The notes: generated by a model not told the origin, from the letters alone. 64,000 bases of DNA from Alkalihalobacillus sp. FSL W8-0930 (GCA_037965595.1 CP150183.1:2852001-2916000); one strand, 5' to 3'. Shown: positions 35,000-44,214, counted from the first letter of the stretch. Program-made: numbers and translations.

Positions 35000-35620
35000 A
35001 TGGAGGTGTTACCCATCGAGAAGACATCTAAGTCTAAAAATAAAACAGCACTAGTCATTATTGATATGATTAACGCAATGGATTTTGAAGATGCAGATCA
35101 ATTGTATGAACACGCGCTCCCTTGCGCAAAACAGATTGCAGATTTAAAAAGAAGAACAAAAGATGCAGGGATTCCCACAATTTATGTGAATGATAATTAT
35201 GGAAGATGGCAATCCGACTTTAAAGAAATTGTAGGGTTTATTATAGATGAGGATAAAAAAGGAAGGCCCATCACTGAACTACTCAAACCTGCTGATGAAG
35301 ATTATTTTGTACTGAAGCCTAAATTCTCAGGTTTCTTTGCGACTCCACTTCATTTACTACTTGAGCATCTTATGGTGGAGACAGTGATTTTAACAGGGGT
35401 TGCCGGAAATATGTGCGTGCATTTCACAGCGAATGATGCATACATGCGTGACTACAAGATCTATGTTCCTGAGGATTGCACAGCCTCTAACACAACATCT
35501 GCTAACGAAGAAGCCATGCATCTAATCCGAGATGTACTTAAAAGCAGCATTACCCCGTCCTCGCGTCTAACGTTTAAAGGAAATACTACAGACGACATTG
35601 TTGAAGAGGATGAATCATAA
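35000..35620 (+). CDS. Isochorismatase-family cysteine hydrolase
   Basis: About 206 residues with the isochorismatase-like fold. The catalytic triad is visible: aspartate in ALVIIDMINAMDF, lysine in YFVLKPKFSGFFATPL and cysteine in ILTGVAGNMCVHFTANDA, with the following cis-peptide region (VAGNMC). Relatives include nicotinamidases, ureidoacrylate hydrolases and isochorismatases; the substrate is unknown. The start is unclear: the ATG at 35000 has no ribosome site, because the only strong one (GGAGG at 35002-35006) lies just behind it, pointing at an ATC codon (35015). Stand-alone gene. Confidence 0.75.
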   Translation: MEVLPIEKTSKSKNKTALVIIDMINAMDFEDADQLYEHALPCAKQIADLKRRTKDAGIPTIYVNDNYGRWQSDFKEIVGFIIDEDKKGRPITELLKPADEDYFVLKPKFSGFFATPLHLLLEHLMVETVILTGVAGNMCVHFTANDAYMRDYKIYVPEDCTASNTTSANEEAMHLIRDVLKSSITPSSRLTFKGNTTDDIVEEDES

Positions 35621-35761
35621 AACACAAAAAACAGGAATATAAGAACGAATCCGCTATAGGAGAAGCCCTCCGCTCGTTTTATTAAAAATACAAATGGCGA
35701 ATGATTCAATAGTTGAATCATTCGCCATTTTCTTATTGATTTTAGTTATGTCCTGGTCTCT
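35618..35761 (+). repeat. Dispersed repeat copy 4, internally deleted
   Basis: About 144 bp. It has the left part (AACACAAAAAACAGGAATATAAGAA ... reduced to CCGCTATAGGAGAAG), then jumps to CCTCCGCTCGTTTTATTAA and keeps the right half with the hairpin GGCGAATGATTC/GAATCATTCGCC (about 35695-35727) and the end TTAGTTATGTCCTGGTCTC. About 120 bp of the core present in the full copies is missing, and the left inverted end is not recognisable. Confidence 0.8.
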
Positions 35762-35764
35762 TTT

Positions 35765-36235
35765 TTAATAAATCTCCCGTAACGTGGCTTTATCTTGACT
35801 CAACCAATACTTCATTAATTTTTTCGCACCTACCAGATCATGCAGCTTCGCTTGGCCACATTGCTTTTCCGTTGCAGCTGGCACTTCATCAATCTCGATT
35901 GAATACTTCATTGTCTCTTCTAACACATCAATAATGTCATCAACTGTCGGAGTTCCGTGCATAATAAGGTAAAAGCCTGTTTGGCAACCCATTGGTGATA
36001 AATCGACTACATCAAAATGGTTATGTGGTTCAGCAAAACGACGAATGTTTAAAGCAAGCAAATGCTCCATTGTATGGATCACGTCTGGCTTCATTGCTCC
36101 TTTATTCGGCTGTATAAAACGAATGTCAAACTTCCGAACCTCTCCGTCTGATCCAACCTTAATCGTTCCGCATGGACGTACGAAAGGGGCGCTTACGATG
36201 GTATGGTCTAATTCAAAGCTTTCTACTGTTGGCAA
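35765..36235 (-). CDS. luxS: S-ribosylhomocysteine lyase (autoinducer-2 synthase)
   Basis: A 156-residue metalloenzyme splitting S-ribosylhomocysteine into homocysteine and DPD, the AI-2 precursor. The metal site HTMEH (about residues 54-58) and the cysteine in KQCGQA (about residue 126) are intact, with [20 protein letters not shown] as the catalytic region. The start is a TTG at 36235, which gives the usual [12 protein letters not shown] opening and has AAAGGAG 8 nt upstream; a GTG three codons up is inside the ribosome site. Links with mccA-mccB in the same window through homocysteine. Confidence 0.95.
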   Translation of the reverse strand: MPTVESFELDHTIVSAPFVRPCGTIKVGSDGEVRKFDIRFIQPNKGAMKPDVIHTMEHLLALNIRRFAEPHNHFDVVDLSPMGCQTGFYLIMHGTPTVDDIIDVLEETMKYSIEIDEVPAATEKQCGQAKLHDLVGAKKLMKYWLSQDKATLREIY

Positions 36236-36289
36236 GCTACTCACTCCTTTAGCATTATTTGATCAGTATATCTGGAATCCACTTGAATG

Positions 36290-36706
36290 TCACTTGCCTT
36301 GTTTAAGGAAGTTCTGCTCTTTTACTGGAATAGAATTCTTTTCTGCAAAGTCTTGAATGTCTTCTATGTATGTAACTGGTTTAAACCGATGAAGCTTTAA
36401 TCGTATGCTGTTTGTTATTTGGACTAATACAATCGTTTGGCGTTCATTTTTGATAAGAAGGATTTGTTTAATTGAAGCGGCCTGCACCTTCCTTTGAAAC
36501 AGTTTTAAGCCAAGCACATAACACGAAAAGATAAGCCATTCTTCTTCAATTTTTAGTGTGTATGAAGAAAACAGCACCAAAACAAATACTACAGCTAGGA
36601 TAAGAAATACAATTCGGAGTGCAGTATCTTGATAGAATGCATAGGTTAACGATAAGAGTAAGAGGACAATCCATAAGAATTTTGGTTCCTTGGCTTTGTA
36701 AAGCAT
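36290..36706 (-). CDS. Membrane protein with PH-like C-terminus, unknown
   Basis: A 138-residue protein with two close membrane helices (about 10-27 and 29-46) and a soluble beta-rich part (TLKIEEEWLIFSCYVLGLKL ... IVLVQITNSIRLKLHRFKPV). The arrangement resembles bacterial PH-like membrane proteins of Bacillus, but I do not recognise a named family. The ATG at 36706 follows GGAAGGGG. Single gene upstream of luxS, same direction. Confidence 0.6.
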   Translation of the reverse strand: MLYKAKEPKFLWIVLLLLSLTYAFYQDTALRIVFLILAVVFVLVLFSSYTLKIEEEWLIFSCYVLGLKLFQRKVQAASIKQILLIKNERQTIVLVQITNSIRLKLHRFKPVTYIEDIQDFAEKNSIPVKEQNFLKQGK

Positions 36707-36826
36707 AATACCCCTTCCTTTCTAAATGATTTTCCGCTTTTTATTATACAGGAGTTTAGACTAAGAGAAAGAAGGGGATTTAATTCAAAGAATTCATCTA
36801 AACTTTAATCATTGAGGATGATGTAT

Positions 36827-37651
36827 ATGCGCAAAAGAGAAAAGACATTTTCAAAGCAGCTTATCACTAAGCTAAAGACCGACCCTATCCCGGATTGGTC
36901 GGCAACACTTGCCTATTACTTTATGCTATCTATTTTTCCACTGATCATTTTTCTGCTGGCTATTATTCCATTCTTTAATTTAGATTCAAATGTTATTGAA
37001 GGGTTTATCGGCGATTATTTGCCTGAGGAGATTGGTTCATTATTCTCAGAAACCATTATTGAAACGGTAAACGAGCCATCTGGTGGCTTATTATCATTTG
37101 GTATCCTAGCAACCATCTGGTCTGCCTCAAATGGATTAAATGCCTTAATCCGTGCGATCAACCGCTCGTATGATTTAGAAGAAACACGTAACTTTGTGAA
37201 GATGCGCCTTTTATCCATCCTTTTAACGATCGGAATGATTGTGACCATTGTGATTACACTAATCATGCCTGTGTTTGGTAATGTCATTATCAACTTCTTA
37301 GAAACGTATTTAGCGATGCCAAACTCAACGGCTAGTTTGTTAAATTTCTTACGTTACCCAATAGGGATCATCTTCATGATTTTACTTGTTACTTTAATCT
37401 ATTGGATTGCTCCAAATGTGCGTTTGAAAGTAAAAGATGTATTGATTGGAGCTATTGTTGCCACAATTGGTTGGCAGCTTGTCTCGTTTTTCTTCTCATT
37501 GTATATCAGTAACTTCGCCAATTACTCTGCCACATATGGCAGTCTTGGTGGTGTGATTATCCTGATGCTTTGGTTCTTCATCACAGGCATTATGCTCGTT
37601 CTGGGTGGCCAAATCAACGCCGTCATTTATCAACGAAAACGATTTGTGTAA
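36827..37651 (+). CDS. YihY/BrkB family membrane protein
   Basis: A 274-residue protein with six predicted helices. The family signatures are LAYYFMLSIFPLIIFLLAI near the start, SASNGLNALIRAINRSYD around residue 100 and a final GSLGGVIILMLWFFITGIMLVLGGQINA. Often labelled ribonuclease BN in old annotations, an activity that is not supported for this family; it is probably a transporter. Start ATG at 36827 follows GAGGATGATGTAT; TTG and ATG codons upstream in frame are inside the ribosome site. Confidence 0.85.
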   Translation: MRKREKTFSKQLITKLKTDPIPDWSATLAYYFMLSIFPLIIFLLAIIPFFNLDSNVIEGFIGDYLPEEIGSLFSETIIETVNEPSGGLLSFGILATIWSASNGLNALIRAINRSYDLEETRNFVKMRLLSILLTIGMIVTIVITLIMPVFGNVIINFLETYLAMPNSTASLLNFLRYPIGIIFMILLVTLIYWIAPNVRLKVKDVLIGAIVATIGWQLVSFFFSLYISNFANYSATYGSLGGVIILMLWFFITGIMLVLGGQINAVIYQRKRFV

Positions 37652-37737
37652 GATTTTTTTAAGATGATGTATAGGACGCGCTTAATTAGGTAACGATGGT
37701 AGCAGGTCTTAACCTAGACAAAAGGAGTTGTCCATAC

Positions 37738-38010
37738 ATGAACAAATCAGAACTTATTCAAGCTGTAGCTGAACGTTCGGAGCTAACAAAGAAGGATGCA
37801 GGCTCAGCTATACAAGCGGCTTTTGACATTATTTCTGAAACACTTGAAAAAGGAGAAACCGTCCAATTAATTGGTTTCGGAAACTTTGAAGTAAGAGAAC
37901 GTGCTGCACGTAAAGGACGTAATCCGCAAACGGGTGAAGAAATTAGCATTGCCGCAACAAAAACTCCAGCATTTAAAGCAGGAAAACAATTAAAAGATGC
38001 AGTGAAGTAA
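37738..38010 (+). CDS. hup: DNA-binding protein HU
   Basis: A 90-residue histone-like protein. The DNA-binding arm with [20 protein letters not shown] and [14 protein letters not shown] is typical of bacterial HU; helices 1-2 are [22 protein letters not shown] bends and compacts DNA as a dimer. The ATG at 37738 has AAAGGAG 10 nt upstream; an upstream in-frame ATG has no ribosome site. Strong terminator downstream. Confidence 0.93.
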   Translation: MNKSELIQAVAERSELTKKDAGSAIQAAFDIISETLEKGETVQLIGFGNFEVRERAARKGRNPQTGEEISIAATKTPAFKAGKQLKDAVK

Positions 38011-38024
38011 GTCATGTAAAAACA

Positions 38025-38059
38025 AAAAGGCCAATGGACTCCATGTCCATTGGCCTTTT
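38025..38059. terminator. Bidirectional terminator between HU and leucyl aminopeptidase
   Basis: A perfect 15-bp stem (38025-38039 with 38045-38059), 5-nt loop and T/A tails on both sides. Confidence 0.9.
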
Positions 38060-38064
38060 GTCTG

Positions 38065-39552
38065 TTATGAGTGAGAAACAACTAGACGTGTTAACGTACG
38101 AGCCATTGCCCCTGTTGCCCCGGCTGGTCCGTTCGCTGTTGCTTTGTCCTGCCATGCAGTACCTGCAATATCTAAATGAACCCATGGTGTATTCTCAACA
38201 AATTCACCGATGAATAATCCTGCAGTGATACTTCCGCCTGCACGTCCTGGCGCGTTATTTAAGTCTGCCACGTTACTGGTTGCTAGCATCTTCTTATATG
38301 GCTTATGGTTAGGTAATTGCCAGATCCACTCACCCGCTGCCTCAGAAGCTGCGGTAACCTTTTTCATCCACGCATCATTATTTGTAATAGCACCTGTTGT
38401 ATAATCACCAAGCGCAACAATGACCGCTCCTGTTAAGGTTGCAACGTCAACAAGGTAATCTACCCCAAGCTGGCGTGCATAAGCCACAGCATCGGCCAAG
38501 ATCAAACGACCTTCCGCATCTGTATTACGGATTTCAATCGTTTTCCCTGTCATTGCACGAACCACATCACCTGGTTTCAATGAAGAACCATTGATTAGAT
38601 TTTCAGCTGAAGGAATAACCGCAACAACATTTACATTCGGCTTAAGTTGTCCAATGGATTCCATTGCGCCAAGTACTGCACCTGCGCCACCCATGTCCAT
38701 CTTCATCTCATGCATACCTGCTGCTGGCTTTAGTGAAATCCCACCTGCATCAAAGGTAATTCCTTTTCCAACGAGACCAATTGCGTTCTCCCATTTATCT
38801 GTTCCTTGATACGTTAACACGATGAGCTTGGCAGGTTGATCACTTCCTGCTGTTACTGCAAGTAGTGCCCCCATTCCAAGACGCTTCATATCTTCCTCTT
38901 CAAGTACTTCAAGCTTAAAGCCATATTTGTCAGCAAGCTGCTCTGCTTCACCTGCAAGATCAGTTGGTGTTAACAGGTTCGCAGGCGTATTCACAAGCGT
39001 TCTCGTATAGTTCGCTCCTGTTGCGTACGCATTTCCTTGTTTGGCAGCCTCAACAAGCTGAACCTCTGATTCTGTGTAGAACGTAATCGATTCAAGCTGT
39101 TTATCAGGCTTATTTGACTTTTCTTTATAATCAACGACTTCATATGTACTTAATGCTAAACCTTCACCAAAAAGGAAAGCCAATTCTTCAGTAGAAAGTG
39201 AATCGTTAGTAAACGCGTCAAGGCTAATAGCTAGATTTGTTACACGATCAGCTTTTACTTTTTTTCCAATCTTACCAGCAAGCTCTCGAATGTCTTCTTG
39301 AGTTAAGTCATCCTTAGATCCTAGACCAAGTGTCAGAATGGTAGGTGTATTTGCTTGCCCAAATGTAAAAAAGGAGCGTAGCTCACCTTTATCTGTAGAA
39401 AGCAATCCCTGCTTCTTTAGTTCGTCTAATTGTCCATTAATGATCGAATTTACTGCGGCCGCTCCTGAATCAAGATGACCGTTTTTTGACAGACCCACAA
39501 CTAGCACGTCATGTGTCGTTTCCTTTGAAAACTGTCCCGCTTGTGTATACAA
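38065..39552 (-). CDS. pepA: Leucyl aminopeptidase (M17)
   Basis: A 495-residue cytosolic zinc/manganese aminopeptidase. The metal-binding signature NTDAEGRLILADA (about residues 344-356) and the catalytic lysine/aspartate region VGKGITFDAGGISLKP (about residues 263-278) are intact; MKMDMGGAGAVLG is also conserved. N-terminal macro-like domain covers about residues 1-170. The start is a TTG at 39552 with GAGGAGG 7 nt upstream. Corresponds to yuiE of B. subtilis by context (next to yuiD). Probably single transcript. Confidence 0.93.
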   Translation of the reverse strand: MYTQAGQFSKETTHDVLVVGLSKNGHLDSGAAAVNSIINGQLDELKKQGLLSTDKGELRSFFTFGQANTPTILTLGLGSKDDLTQEDIRELAGKIGKKVKADRVTNLAISLDAFTNDSLSTEELAFLFGEGLALSTYEVVDYKEKSNKPDKQLESITFYTESEVQLVEAAKQGNAYATGANYTRTLVNTPANLLTPTDLAGEAEQLADKYGFKLEVLEEEDMKRLGMGALLAVTAGSDQPAKLIVLTYQGTDKWENAIGLVGKGITFDAGGISLKPAAGMHEMKMDMGGAGAVLGAMESIGQLKPNVNVVAVIPSAENLINGSSLKPGDVVRAMTGKTIEIRNTDAEGRLILADAVAYARQLGVDYLVDVATLTGAVIVALGDYTTGAITNNDAWMKKVTAASEAAGEWIWQLPNHKPYKKMLATSNVADLNNAPGRAGGSITAGLFIGEFVENTPWVHLDIAGTAWQDKATANGPAGATGAMARTLTRLVVSHS

Positions 39553-39708
39553 ACAAATCCCTCCTCATTATTACACTAGTATAACATATTTTGCCGAAAA
39601 ACAGCTTAAATGTATGATGACTATCTTTTTTATCTGTAGGTTGACTATGATATAATAACGGTATTCGCTACGTGAGTTTGTTTCGTTGGAAAGGACGTTA
39701 TTGATAAT

Positions 39709-40176
39709 ATGGAGATCTTTTTGAACTATCCTTTGTGGTCTGCACTTATTGCGATCATTACGGCTCAATTTATTAAAATTCCGCTTGCCTTTATTGCAAC
39801 TAGAAAACTCAATTTCGAGCTCTTCACAAGTACTGGAGGAATGCCTAGCTCTCACTCCGCCGCAGTGACTGCCTTATCGACTGCCGTGGCCATTGAGCTT
39901 GGACTTGATTCACCCGTATTTGCTGCAACAGCCATCCTCGGAATTATTGTTATGTTTGATGCAACAGGAGTAAGACGTCATGCGGGATATCATGCTACTG
40001 TCTTAAATCAACTGGTCGCTGACTTTAACAAACTAGTTGATGAAGTAAAAACCTGGCCTAAAAAAGAAGACTCAGACAAACTGAAAGAGCTTCTAGGTCA
40101 TCAGCCCATCGAAGTGTTCTTCGGTGCCTTGCTTGGGATTTTCTTAACATTAGGTTTGTATAACTGGATTTTTTAA
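39709..40176 (+). CDS. yuiD: YuiD-like divergent PAP2 family protein
   Basis: A 155-residue membrane protein of the DUF212 family. The phosphatase-like motif GGMPSSHSA (about residues 43-51) and the RRHAGYH segment (about residues 89-95) correspond to parts of PAP2 phosphatase motifs. Hydrophobic segments at about 9-28, 52-68, 71-87 and 135-152. B. subtilis YuiD has the same neighbours. Function unproved; a lipid phosphatase is plausible. A TATAAT lies about 20 bp upstream, ribosome site GGAAAGGA rather distant. Confidence 0.8.
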   Translation: MEIFLNYPLWSALIAIITAQFIKIPLAFIATRKLNFELFTSTGGMPSSHSAAVTALSTAVAIELGLDSPVFAATAILGIIVMFDATGVRRHAGYHATVLNQLVADFNKLVDEVKTWPKKEDSDKLKELLGHQPIEVFFGALLGIFLTLGLYNWIF

Positions 40177-40200
40177 GTCACACTCATTCCAATGAATAAA

Positions 40201-40234
40201 GCAGATGATTCATTCGCAGAATCATTTGCTTTTG
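40201..40234 (+). terminator. Hairpin after yuiD, similar to the repeat hairpin
   Basis: An 11-bp stem GCAGATGATTC/GAATCATTTGC with a 7-nt loop, then TTTT. The arms resemble the GGCGAATGATTC hairpin of the dispersed repeat, so it may be an eroded remnant. Confidence 0.6.
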
Positions 40235-40246
40235 GTGTCTATAACT

Positions 40247-40289
40247 AAAAAACTGCCTTTGTCATCAACTAGATGACAAAGGCAGTTTT
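40247..40289. terminator. Bidirectional terminator between yuiD and yuiC
   Basis: A perfect 18-bp stem (40247-40264 region with 40272-40289) with a 5-nt loop; A and T tails make it work both ways, chiefly for yuiC. Confidence 0.85.
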
Positions 40290-40317
40290 AAGACGTAATA
40301 AGCTAGTCTCTATTTTA

Positions 40318-41037
40318 TTATGGATCAATTTGTTCCCTGAATACCTGTACCGCTTCATCCTCATTCATCGCGTCGAGCTCTTCTTGACTTAACGAGCCTG
40401 AGCCCTCTTCAACAATAAAGACATCAAGATCTTTTTTGCCCCATCGCTCGTACACATCATCCACCGTTTGGTAATACAGATCAATTTTGTTTCCTTTGAT
40501 CGCAGAGCCCGTGTCTGCTACCACACCATATCCATATCCCGGAATATATAAAACGGTTCCTATTGGAAAAACGGATGTATCTGCAGCAATGGTTGAAAAA
40601 ACATCTCGCGTGACGGGTACACCTGAATATGTAATACCGTACGCTGTATCACCAGGAACTTTACCTGTTGATTCGTACCCTGCTGTATAGCCAGTTGCTT
40701 CAACGTGATGCGTTGGATACTTAGACCAATCTTCTGATTCATCAAGATCCTTCTCGCCCTGCACGTGTGCCTCTACCCTCTCTGATAGCGTTGCATGTGC
40801 AGTCTCATAGCGAGGGATTGTCTTCTCTTGTAAAAACACCTGTTTGTGTTGATACTCACTTGCTTTGTGGGTTACGTCTTTCGCCTTCATAACCTCTGAT
40901 TGAAACCACGTGTTCACCTGACTCGCTTCTACTCCTGATACAGTTGTGAAGGTTGCCCATATGGCACAAACGAGCATAATGCTCATCACGATTCGAATGG
41001 TATTCATTCCTGTATGACGCCGTTTTGGCCTATTCAA
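40318..41037 (-). CDS. yuiC: YuiC-like 3D-domain protein (cell-wall lytic)
   Basis: A 239-residue exported protein: basic N-terminus and a membrane helix (about 13-33), a hydrophilic linker, then a 3D domain (about 105-215) with [56 protein letters not shown]; the three conserved aspartates of the MltA-like double-psi barrel are there. The family cleaves peptidoglycan glycan strands, and B. subtilis YuiC is a stationary-phase member. The start is a TTG at 41037 behind GAGAGGAG. Same context as in B. subtilis. Confidence 0.87.
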   Translation of the reverse strand: MNRPKRRHTGMNTIRIVMSIMLVCAIWATFTTVSGVEASQVNTWFQSEVMKAKDVTHKASEYQHKQVFLQEKTIPRYETAHATLSERVEAHVQGEKDLDESEDWSKYPTHHVEATGYTAGYESTGKVPGDTAYGITYSGVPVTRDVFSTIAADTSVFPIGTVLYIPGYGYGVVADTGSAIKGNKIDLYYQTVDDVYERWGKKDLDVFIVEEGSGSLSQEELDAMNEDEAVQVFREQIDP

Positions 41038-41109
41038 GAATATTCACTCCTCTCACAAAACAGCTTCTCCAAAATATAGAAGAAGTATTCATGAGAGAGA
41101 GTGGAGCCA

Positions 41110-41427
41110 TTAGAACATTTGGTAGCCTCTAACACGTAACATTTTAATCACAATACCAGCTACAATGGAACCAACCATTCCAAACGTTAAGACGAGATGG
41201 TCGACTACTTTTAAGTTAATTAACGCACTTCCTAAGTTTTGTAGCTCAAGAATCGGTTGTGTTAAGTAACTTCCAAACGGACTTTGATTGACAATAATAA
41301 GAACAACGAGTGGATAGATAAACGCCATCAACCACGTTGAACGAAGCAACATATTTAACAAGAAACCGATTCCAAAAAACATGACTAAAAAGATCAGCAT
41401 AGAAATTACTAGCTGGGGTATATTCAT
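41110..41427 (-). CDS. yuiB: YuiB-like membrane protein
   Basis: A 105-residue protein with three membrane helices (about 5-28, 33-48 and 76-95). Sequence and place (between yuiC and yumB) match B. subtilis YuiB, of unknown function. The ATG at 41427 has AAGGAG about 10 nt upstream. The small gene yuiA, which follows yuiB in B. subtilis, is not seen; repeat copy 5 lies in that place. Confidence 0.75.
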   Translation of the reverse strand: MNIPQLVISMLIFLVMFFGIGFLLNMLLRSTWLMAFIYPLVVLIIVNQSPFGSYLTQPILELQNLGSALINLKVVDHLVLTFGMVGSIVAGIVIKMLRVRGYQMF

Positions 41428-41510
41428 TCATTCCTCACTCCTTGTCTGCTTCTATAGTTTACATAAATGAATGAAACACCGTCAATCCAATGTTTAAAGA
41501 AACATTGAAA

Positions 41511-41676
41511 GAGGATGAGACATAACAATGATGTGGATAGCTAAAAATGAACATAGTACAATATCCGCTACAGGAGAATCCTTCGCTTGTTTTAATAAAA
41601 TCACGAATGGCGAATGATTCGATTGTAGAATCACTCGCCATTTTCGTGTTGATCTTTAGTTATGTCCCAGGCTCTC
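41511..41676 (+). repeat. Dispersed repeat copy 5, internally deleted
   Basis: About 166 bp between yumB and yuiB. Left end GAGGATGAGACATAAC and right end GTTATGTCCCAGGCTCTC form a good inverted repeat. The core is reduced: CCGCTACAGGAGAATCCTTCGCT is followed at once by TGTTTTAATAAAATCACG and the hairpin GGCGAATGATTC/GAATCACTCGCC (about 41609-41640). The deletion end point differs from copy 4, so the two losses were separate. Confidence 0.8.
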
Positions 41677-41694
41677 ATTAAACATAATTACTTA

Positions 41695-42897
41695 TTAAAA
41701 TGGCTTCTTCCCTTTTTTAAGGGTAAGGCCCACTCCACCTAGCATAAACAGGTAGCGGTTATCAATCATTTTTTTCATGAAGTTAGCTGTTCCGCCGTAT
41801 AACTTACGGGAGCCTACTGCACCAATTGCTTCTTTTCCTCCAAGTGATGCAACCGTTCCTTTAATGTCCGGCTTAAAGGTTTTAAGTTGTCCACCACCAT
41901 TTACTAATGATTGAAGATTACTTGCACATACTTCAGCCATCTGCATTGCAATTTGAGCAGTTGGTGGATACGGACGATTGATCTCTTCATTAATGATTAG
42001 TGCACAGTCACCAATAATAAAGATATTATCATGCCCTGGTGCACGAAGATCAGGTTCAACTTTAATACGCCCACGCATGTTGTCAAAACCAGAGCGTTCA
42101 ATGATTGAGCTTCCACGAACTCCTGTAGCCCAAACTACTGTAGATGCTTTAATCTCTTCGCCTTCACCAACAACCACTCCAGAAGCTGTAACTTCCTTGA
42201 TAGGTGTATTGATTTTGAATTCAACTCCACGGCTTTCAAGTAAATTCATTGCATATTCAACGAGTTCAGGATCAAATCCTGGAAGAGCTGTTGGAGCGGC
42301 TTCTACAACATACAGCTTCACTTTATCACGCGCAATATCATATTGTTTACAAAGCTCAGGTACACGTTCAGATAACTCTCCAATAAACTCAATGCCTGTG
42401 AATCCAGCTCCCGCTACAACAAACGTTAAGAGACCTTCTTCTTTTTCCGCTTGATTGTTGTATTTTGCAAAACAGTTATCAATGTGATCTTTAATTTGTC
42501 TTGCACCGTTCACTGTCCACTTACTATAAGCATGTTCCTTTACGCCAGGAACACCAAACGTTTCTGCTTCTGCACCGAGTCCTACTACAAGGTAGTCATA
42601 GTCTAACTCGCCATCCTTTAAAAGAACTTTTTTGTCTTCAGTTTTAATTTCAACCACTTCGTCTTGTACAAAGTTCACTTTGCGGAAGTCTACTACACTA
42701 TTGATTGGCATTCTTGTTCGCTCCGGCTGCATCGTTCCAGCTGCAGGTTCATGTAACCAAGTTGTTTGATAGTGGTAGTCATGCTTGTTTACTAGTGTAA
42801 TTTTTGCTTCATTGTCTCCCATTTTTTTTTGGAGTCTTGTTGCAGTAATCATTCCACCGTACCCAGCACCAAGAATAACAATATGTGGCTTATTCAC
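41695..42897 (-). CDS. yumB: Type II NADH dehydrogenase (YumB)
   Basis: A 400-residue FAD-dependent, non-proton-pumping NADH:quinone oxidoreductase. The FAD-binding motif [13 protein letters not shown] is at the N-terminus, the NADH-binding one is [16 protein letters not shown] (about residues 163-178) and IFIIGDCA begins the second FAD contact. The [12 protein letters not shown] segment and the C-terminal membrane-contact part with LGGKEAIGA are typical NDH-2. The start is a GTG at 42897. A near-Rex operator lies upstream. Neighbours yuiB and yumC match B. subtilis. Confidence 0.9.
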   Translation of the reverse strand: MNKPHIVILGAGYGGMITATRLQKKMGDNEAKITLVNKHDYHYQTTWLHEPAAGTMQPERTRMPINSVVDFRKVNFVQDEVVEIKTEDKKVLLKDGELDYDYLVVGLGAEAETFGVPGVKEHAYSKWTVNGARQIKDHIDNCFAKYNNQAEKEEGLLTFVVAGAGFTGIEFIGELSERVPELCKQYDIARDKVKLYVVEAAPTALPGFDPELVEYAMNLLESRGVEFKINTPIKEVTASGVVVGEGEEIKASTVVWATGVRGSSIIERSGFDNMRGRIKVEPDLRAPGHDNIFIIGDCALIINEEINRPYPPTAQIAMQMAEVCASNLQSLVNGGGQLKTFKPDIKGTVASLGGKEAIGAVGSRKLYGGTANFMKKMIDNRYLFMLGGVGLTLKKGKKPF

Positions 42898-42936
42898 AGT
42901 ATCACGTCCATTGATATATTTTTTGTCAGTCTAAAC

Positions 42937-42956
42937 TTTGTGATCCATTTCACGAA
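42937..42956. promoter_or_regulatory. Candidate Rex operator before yumB
   Basis: Minus-strand TTCGTGAAATGGATCACAAA fits the Rex pattern WWTGTGA-N6-TCACAWW with one mismatch. Rex senses the NADH/NAD ratio and controls NADH dehydrogenase genes in related bacteria. Confidence 0.45.
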
Positions 42957-43122
42957 CTTGTATACAGACATACTTTCGTCTAAAAATAGACACAAATTAT
43001 CTACATCCTATGATATGTGTTTTCTCTAGACTTTTCAACATTTTTCGTGCGATTTATGAAAGATCTTCTGACATTCGAATGCCCTCTTTCTTATCGTATA
43101 AAAAAGATGATTAAAATATGAA

Positions 43123-43137
43123 TGAAAAAGATTCTCA
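43123..43137. promoter_or_regulatory. Candidate Fur box before yumC
   Basis: TGAAAAAGATTCTCA matches the 7-1-7 Fur pattern TGATAAT-N-ATTATCA at 11 of 14 positions and lies just upstream of the yumC -35 box. Confidence 0.4.
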
Positions 43138-43141
43138 TTCT

Positions 43142-43170
43142 TTGTTTTTCCTAGGAAGTAAAGCTATAAT
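43142..43170 (+). promoter_or_regulatory. Sigma-A promoter of yumC
   Basis: TTGTTT (43142-43147) and TATAAT (43165-43170), spacing 17 bp. Confidence 0.8.
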
Positions 43171-43206
43171 GGGTAAGGCAGATATTAATTCGGAGGTGTC
43201 CATAGT

Positions 43207-44199
43207 ATGTCAGAGCAAGAAGAGTTATATGACATTACCATTATCGGAGGAGGGCCAACTGGTTTATTCGCTGCCTTTTACGCGGGAATGCGAAAAGCAA
43301 AGGTGAAAATCATAGAAAGCATGCCACAGCTCGGCGGACAGCTTTCAGCTCTTTATCCTGAAAAATATATATACGACGTAGCAGGGTTTCCTAAGGTAAA
43401 GGCTCAGGATCTTGTGGAACAGTTAACCATTCAGGCGCAGCAATTTAACCCTGATATTGTTCTTGAACAAGCTGTTAAACATCTTACGAAACAGGAAGAT
43501 GAGACTTTTATCATTGAAACAGATAAAGAAACTCATTATTCTAAAGCGATAATCATTACTGCTGGTGCTGGTGCATTCCAACCCCGTCGCCTTCAATTAG
43601 AAGGAGCAGAAGCGTACGAATCGACTAATCTTCATTACTTCATTAAAGACCTTAACGCATTTGCAGGCAAACGAGTGGTTGTGTTAGGTGGAGGAGATTC
43701 CGCGCTTGACTGGTCACTTATGCTTGAGCCACTTGCTAAGGAAGTGACGATCGTGCACCGTCGAGATAAATTCCGTGCTCATGAGCATAGCGTACAGCTC
43801 CTTGAAGAGTCGAAAGTGAATGTGATGACTCCATATGAGATTACTGGATTAAACGGTGAGAATGGAGTCATTACGCAGGTAGAATTAAGTGAGGTAAAAG
43901 GTGAAGATAAACAAACCATTGATGTTGACGCACTAATCGTAAACTACGGATTCGTTTCCTCACTAGGACCAATCAAAGAATGGGGTCTTGAAATTGAAAA
44001 GAACTCCATCGTTGTGAATTCCAAGATGGAAACAAATATCAAAGGTATCTACGGAGCTGGAGACATTTGTACGTATGATGGCAAAGTCAAATTAATTGCT
44101 ACTGGTTTTGGTGAAGCACCTACAGCCGTTAATAATGCGAAAGCATATATTGATCCAAAAGCCCGTCTACATCCGGGACATAGTACAAGTTTATTTTAA
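43207..44199 (+). CDS. yumC: Ferredoxin/flavodoxin-NADP reductase type 2 (YumC)
   Basis: A 330-residue FAD enzyme of the thioredoxin-reductase-like FNR group. FAD motif [21 protein letters not shown] motif [15 protein letters not shown] (about residues 157-171), then [29 protein letters not shown]. The redox-active CxxC of thioredoxin reductases is absent, as expected for this type. It passes electrons from NADPH to ferredoxin or flavodoxin. The ATG at 43207 follows GGAGGTG. A strong promoter and a Fur-like box lie upstream. Confidence 0.93.
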   Translation: MSEQEELYDITIIGGGPTGLFAAFYAGMRKAKVKIIESMPQLGGQLSALYPEKYIYDVAGFPKVKAQDLVEQLTIQAQQFNPDIVLEQAVKHLTKQEDETFIIETDKETHYSKAIIITAGAGAFQPRRLQLEGAEAYESTNLHYFIKDLNAFAGKRVVVLGGGDSALDWSLMLEPLAKEVTIVHRRDKFRAHEHSVQLLEESKVNVMTPYEITGLNGENGVITQVELSEVKGEDKQTIDVDALIVNYGFVSSLGPIKEWGLEIEKNSIVVNSKMETNIKGIYGAGDICTYDGKVKLIATGFGEAPTAVNNAKAYIDPKARLHPGHSTSLF

Positions 44200-44214
44200 G
44201 TAGTATTTAACATT

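Larger units (their letters stand above)
42898..43206. other. Divergent control region between yumB and yumC
   Basis: 309 bases without a gene. It holds the Rex-like site (42937-42956), a Fur-like box (43123-43137) and the yumC promoter (43142-43170). The rest (about 42960-43115) shows nothing I can name. Confidence 0.5.

Noticed and set aside
36827-37651. Ribonuclease BN annotation for the YihY-type protein
   Set aside because: The label is a historic error; the protein is a six-helix membrane protein with no nuclease motif.
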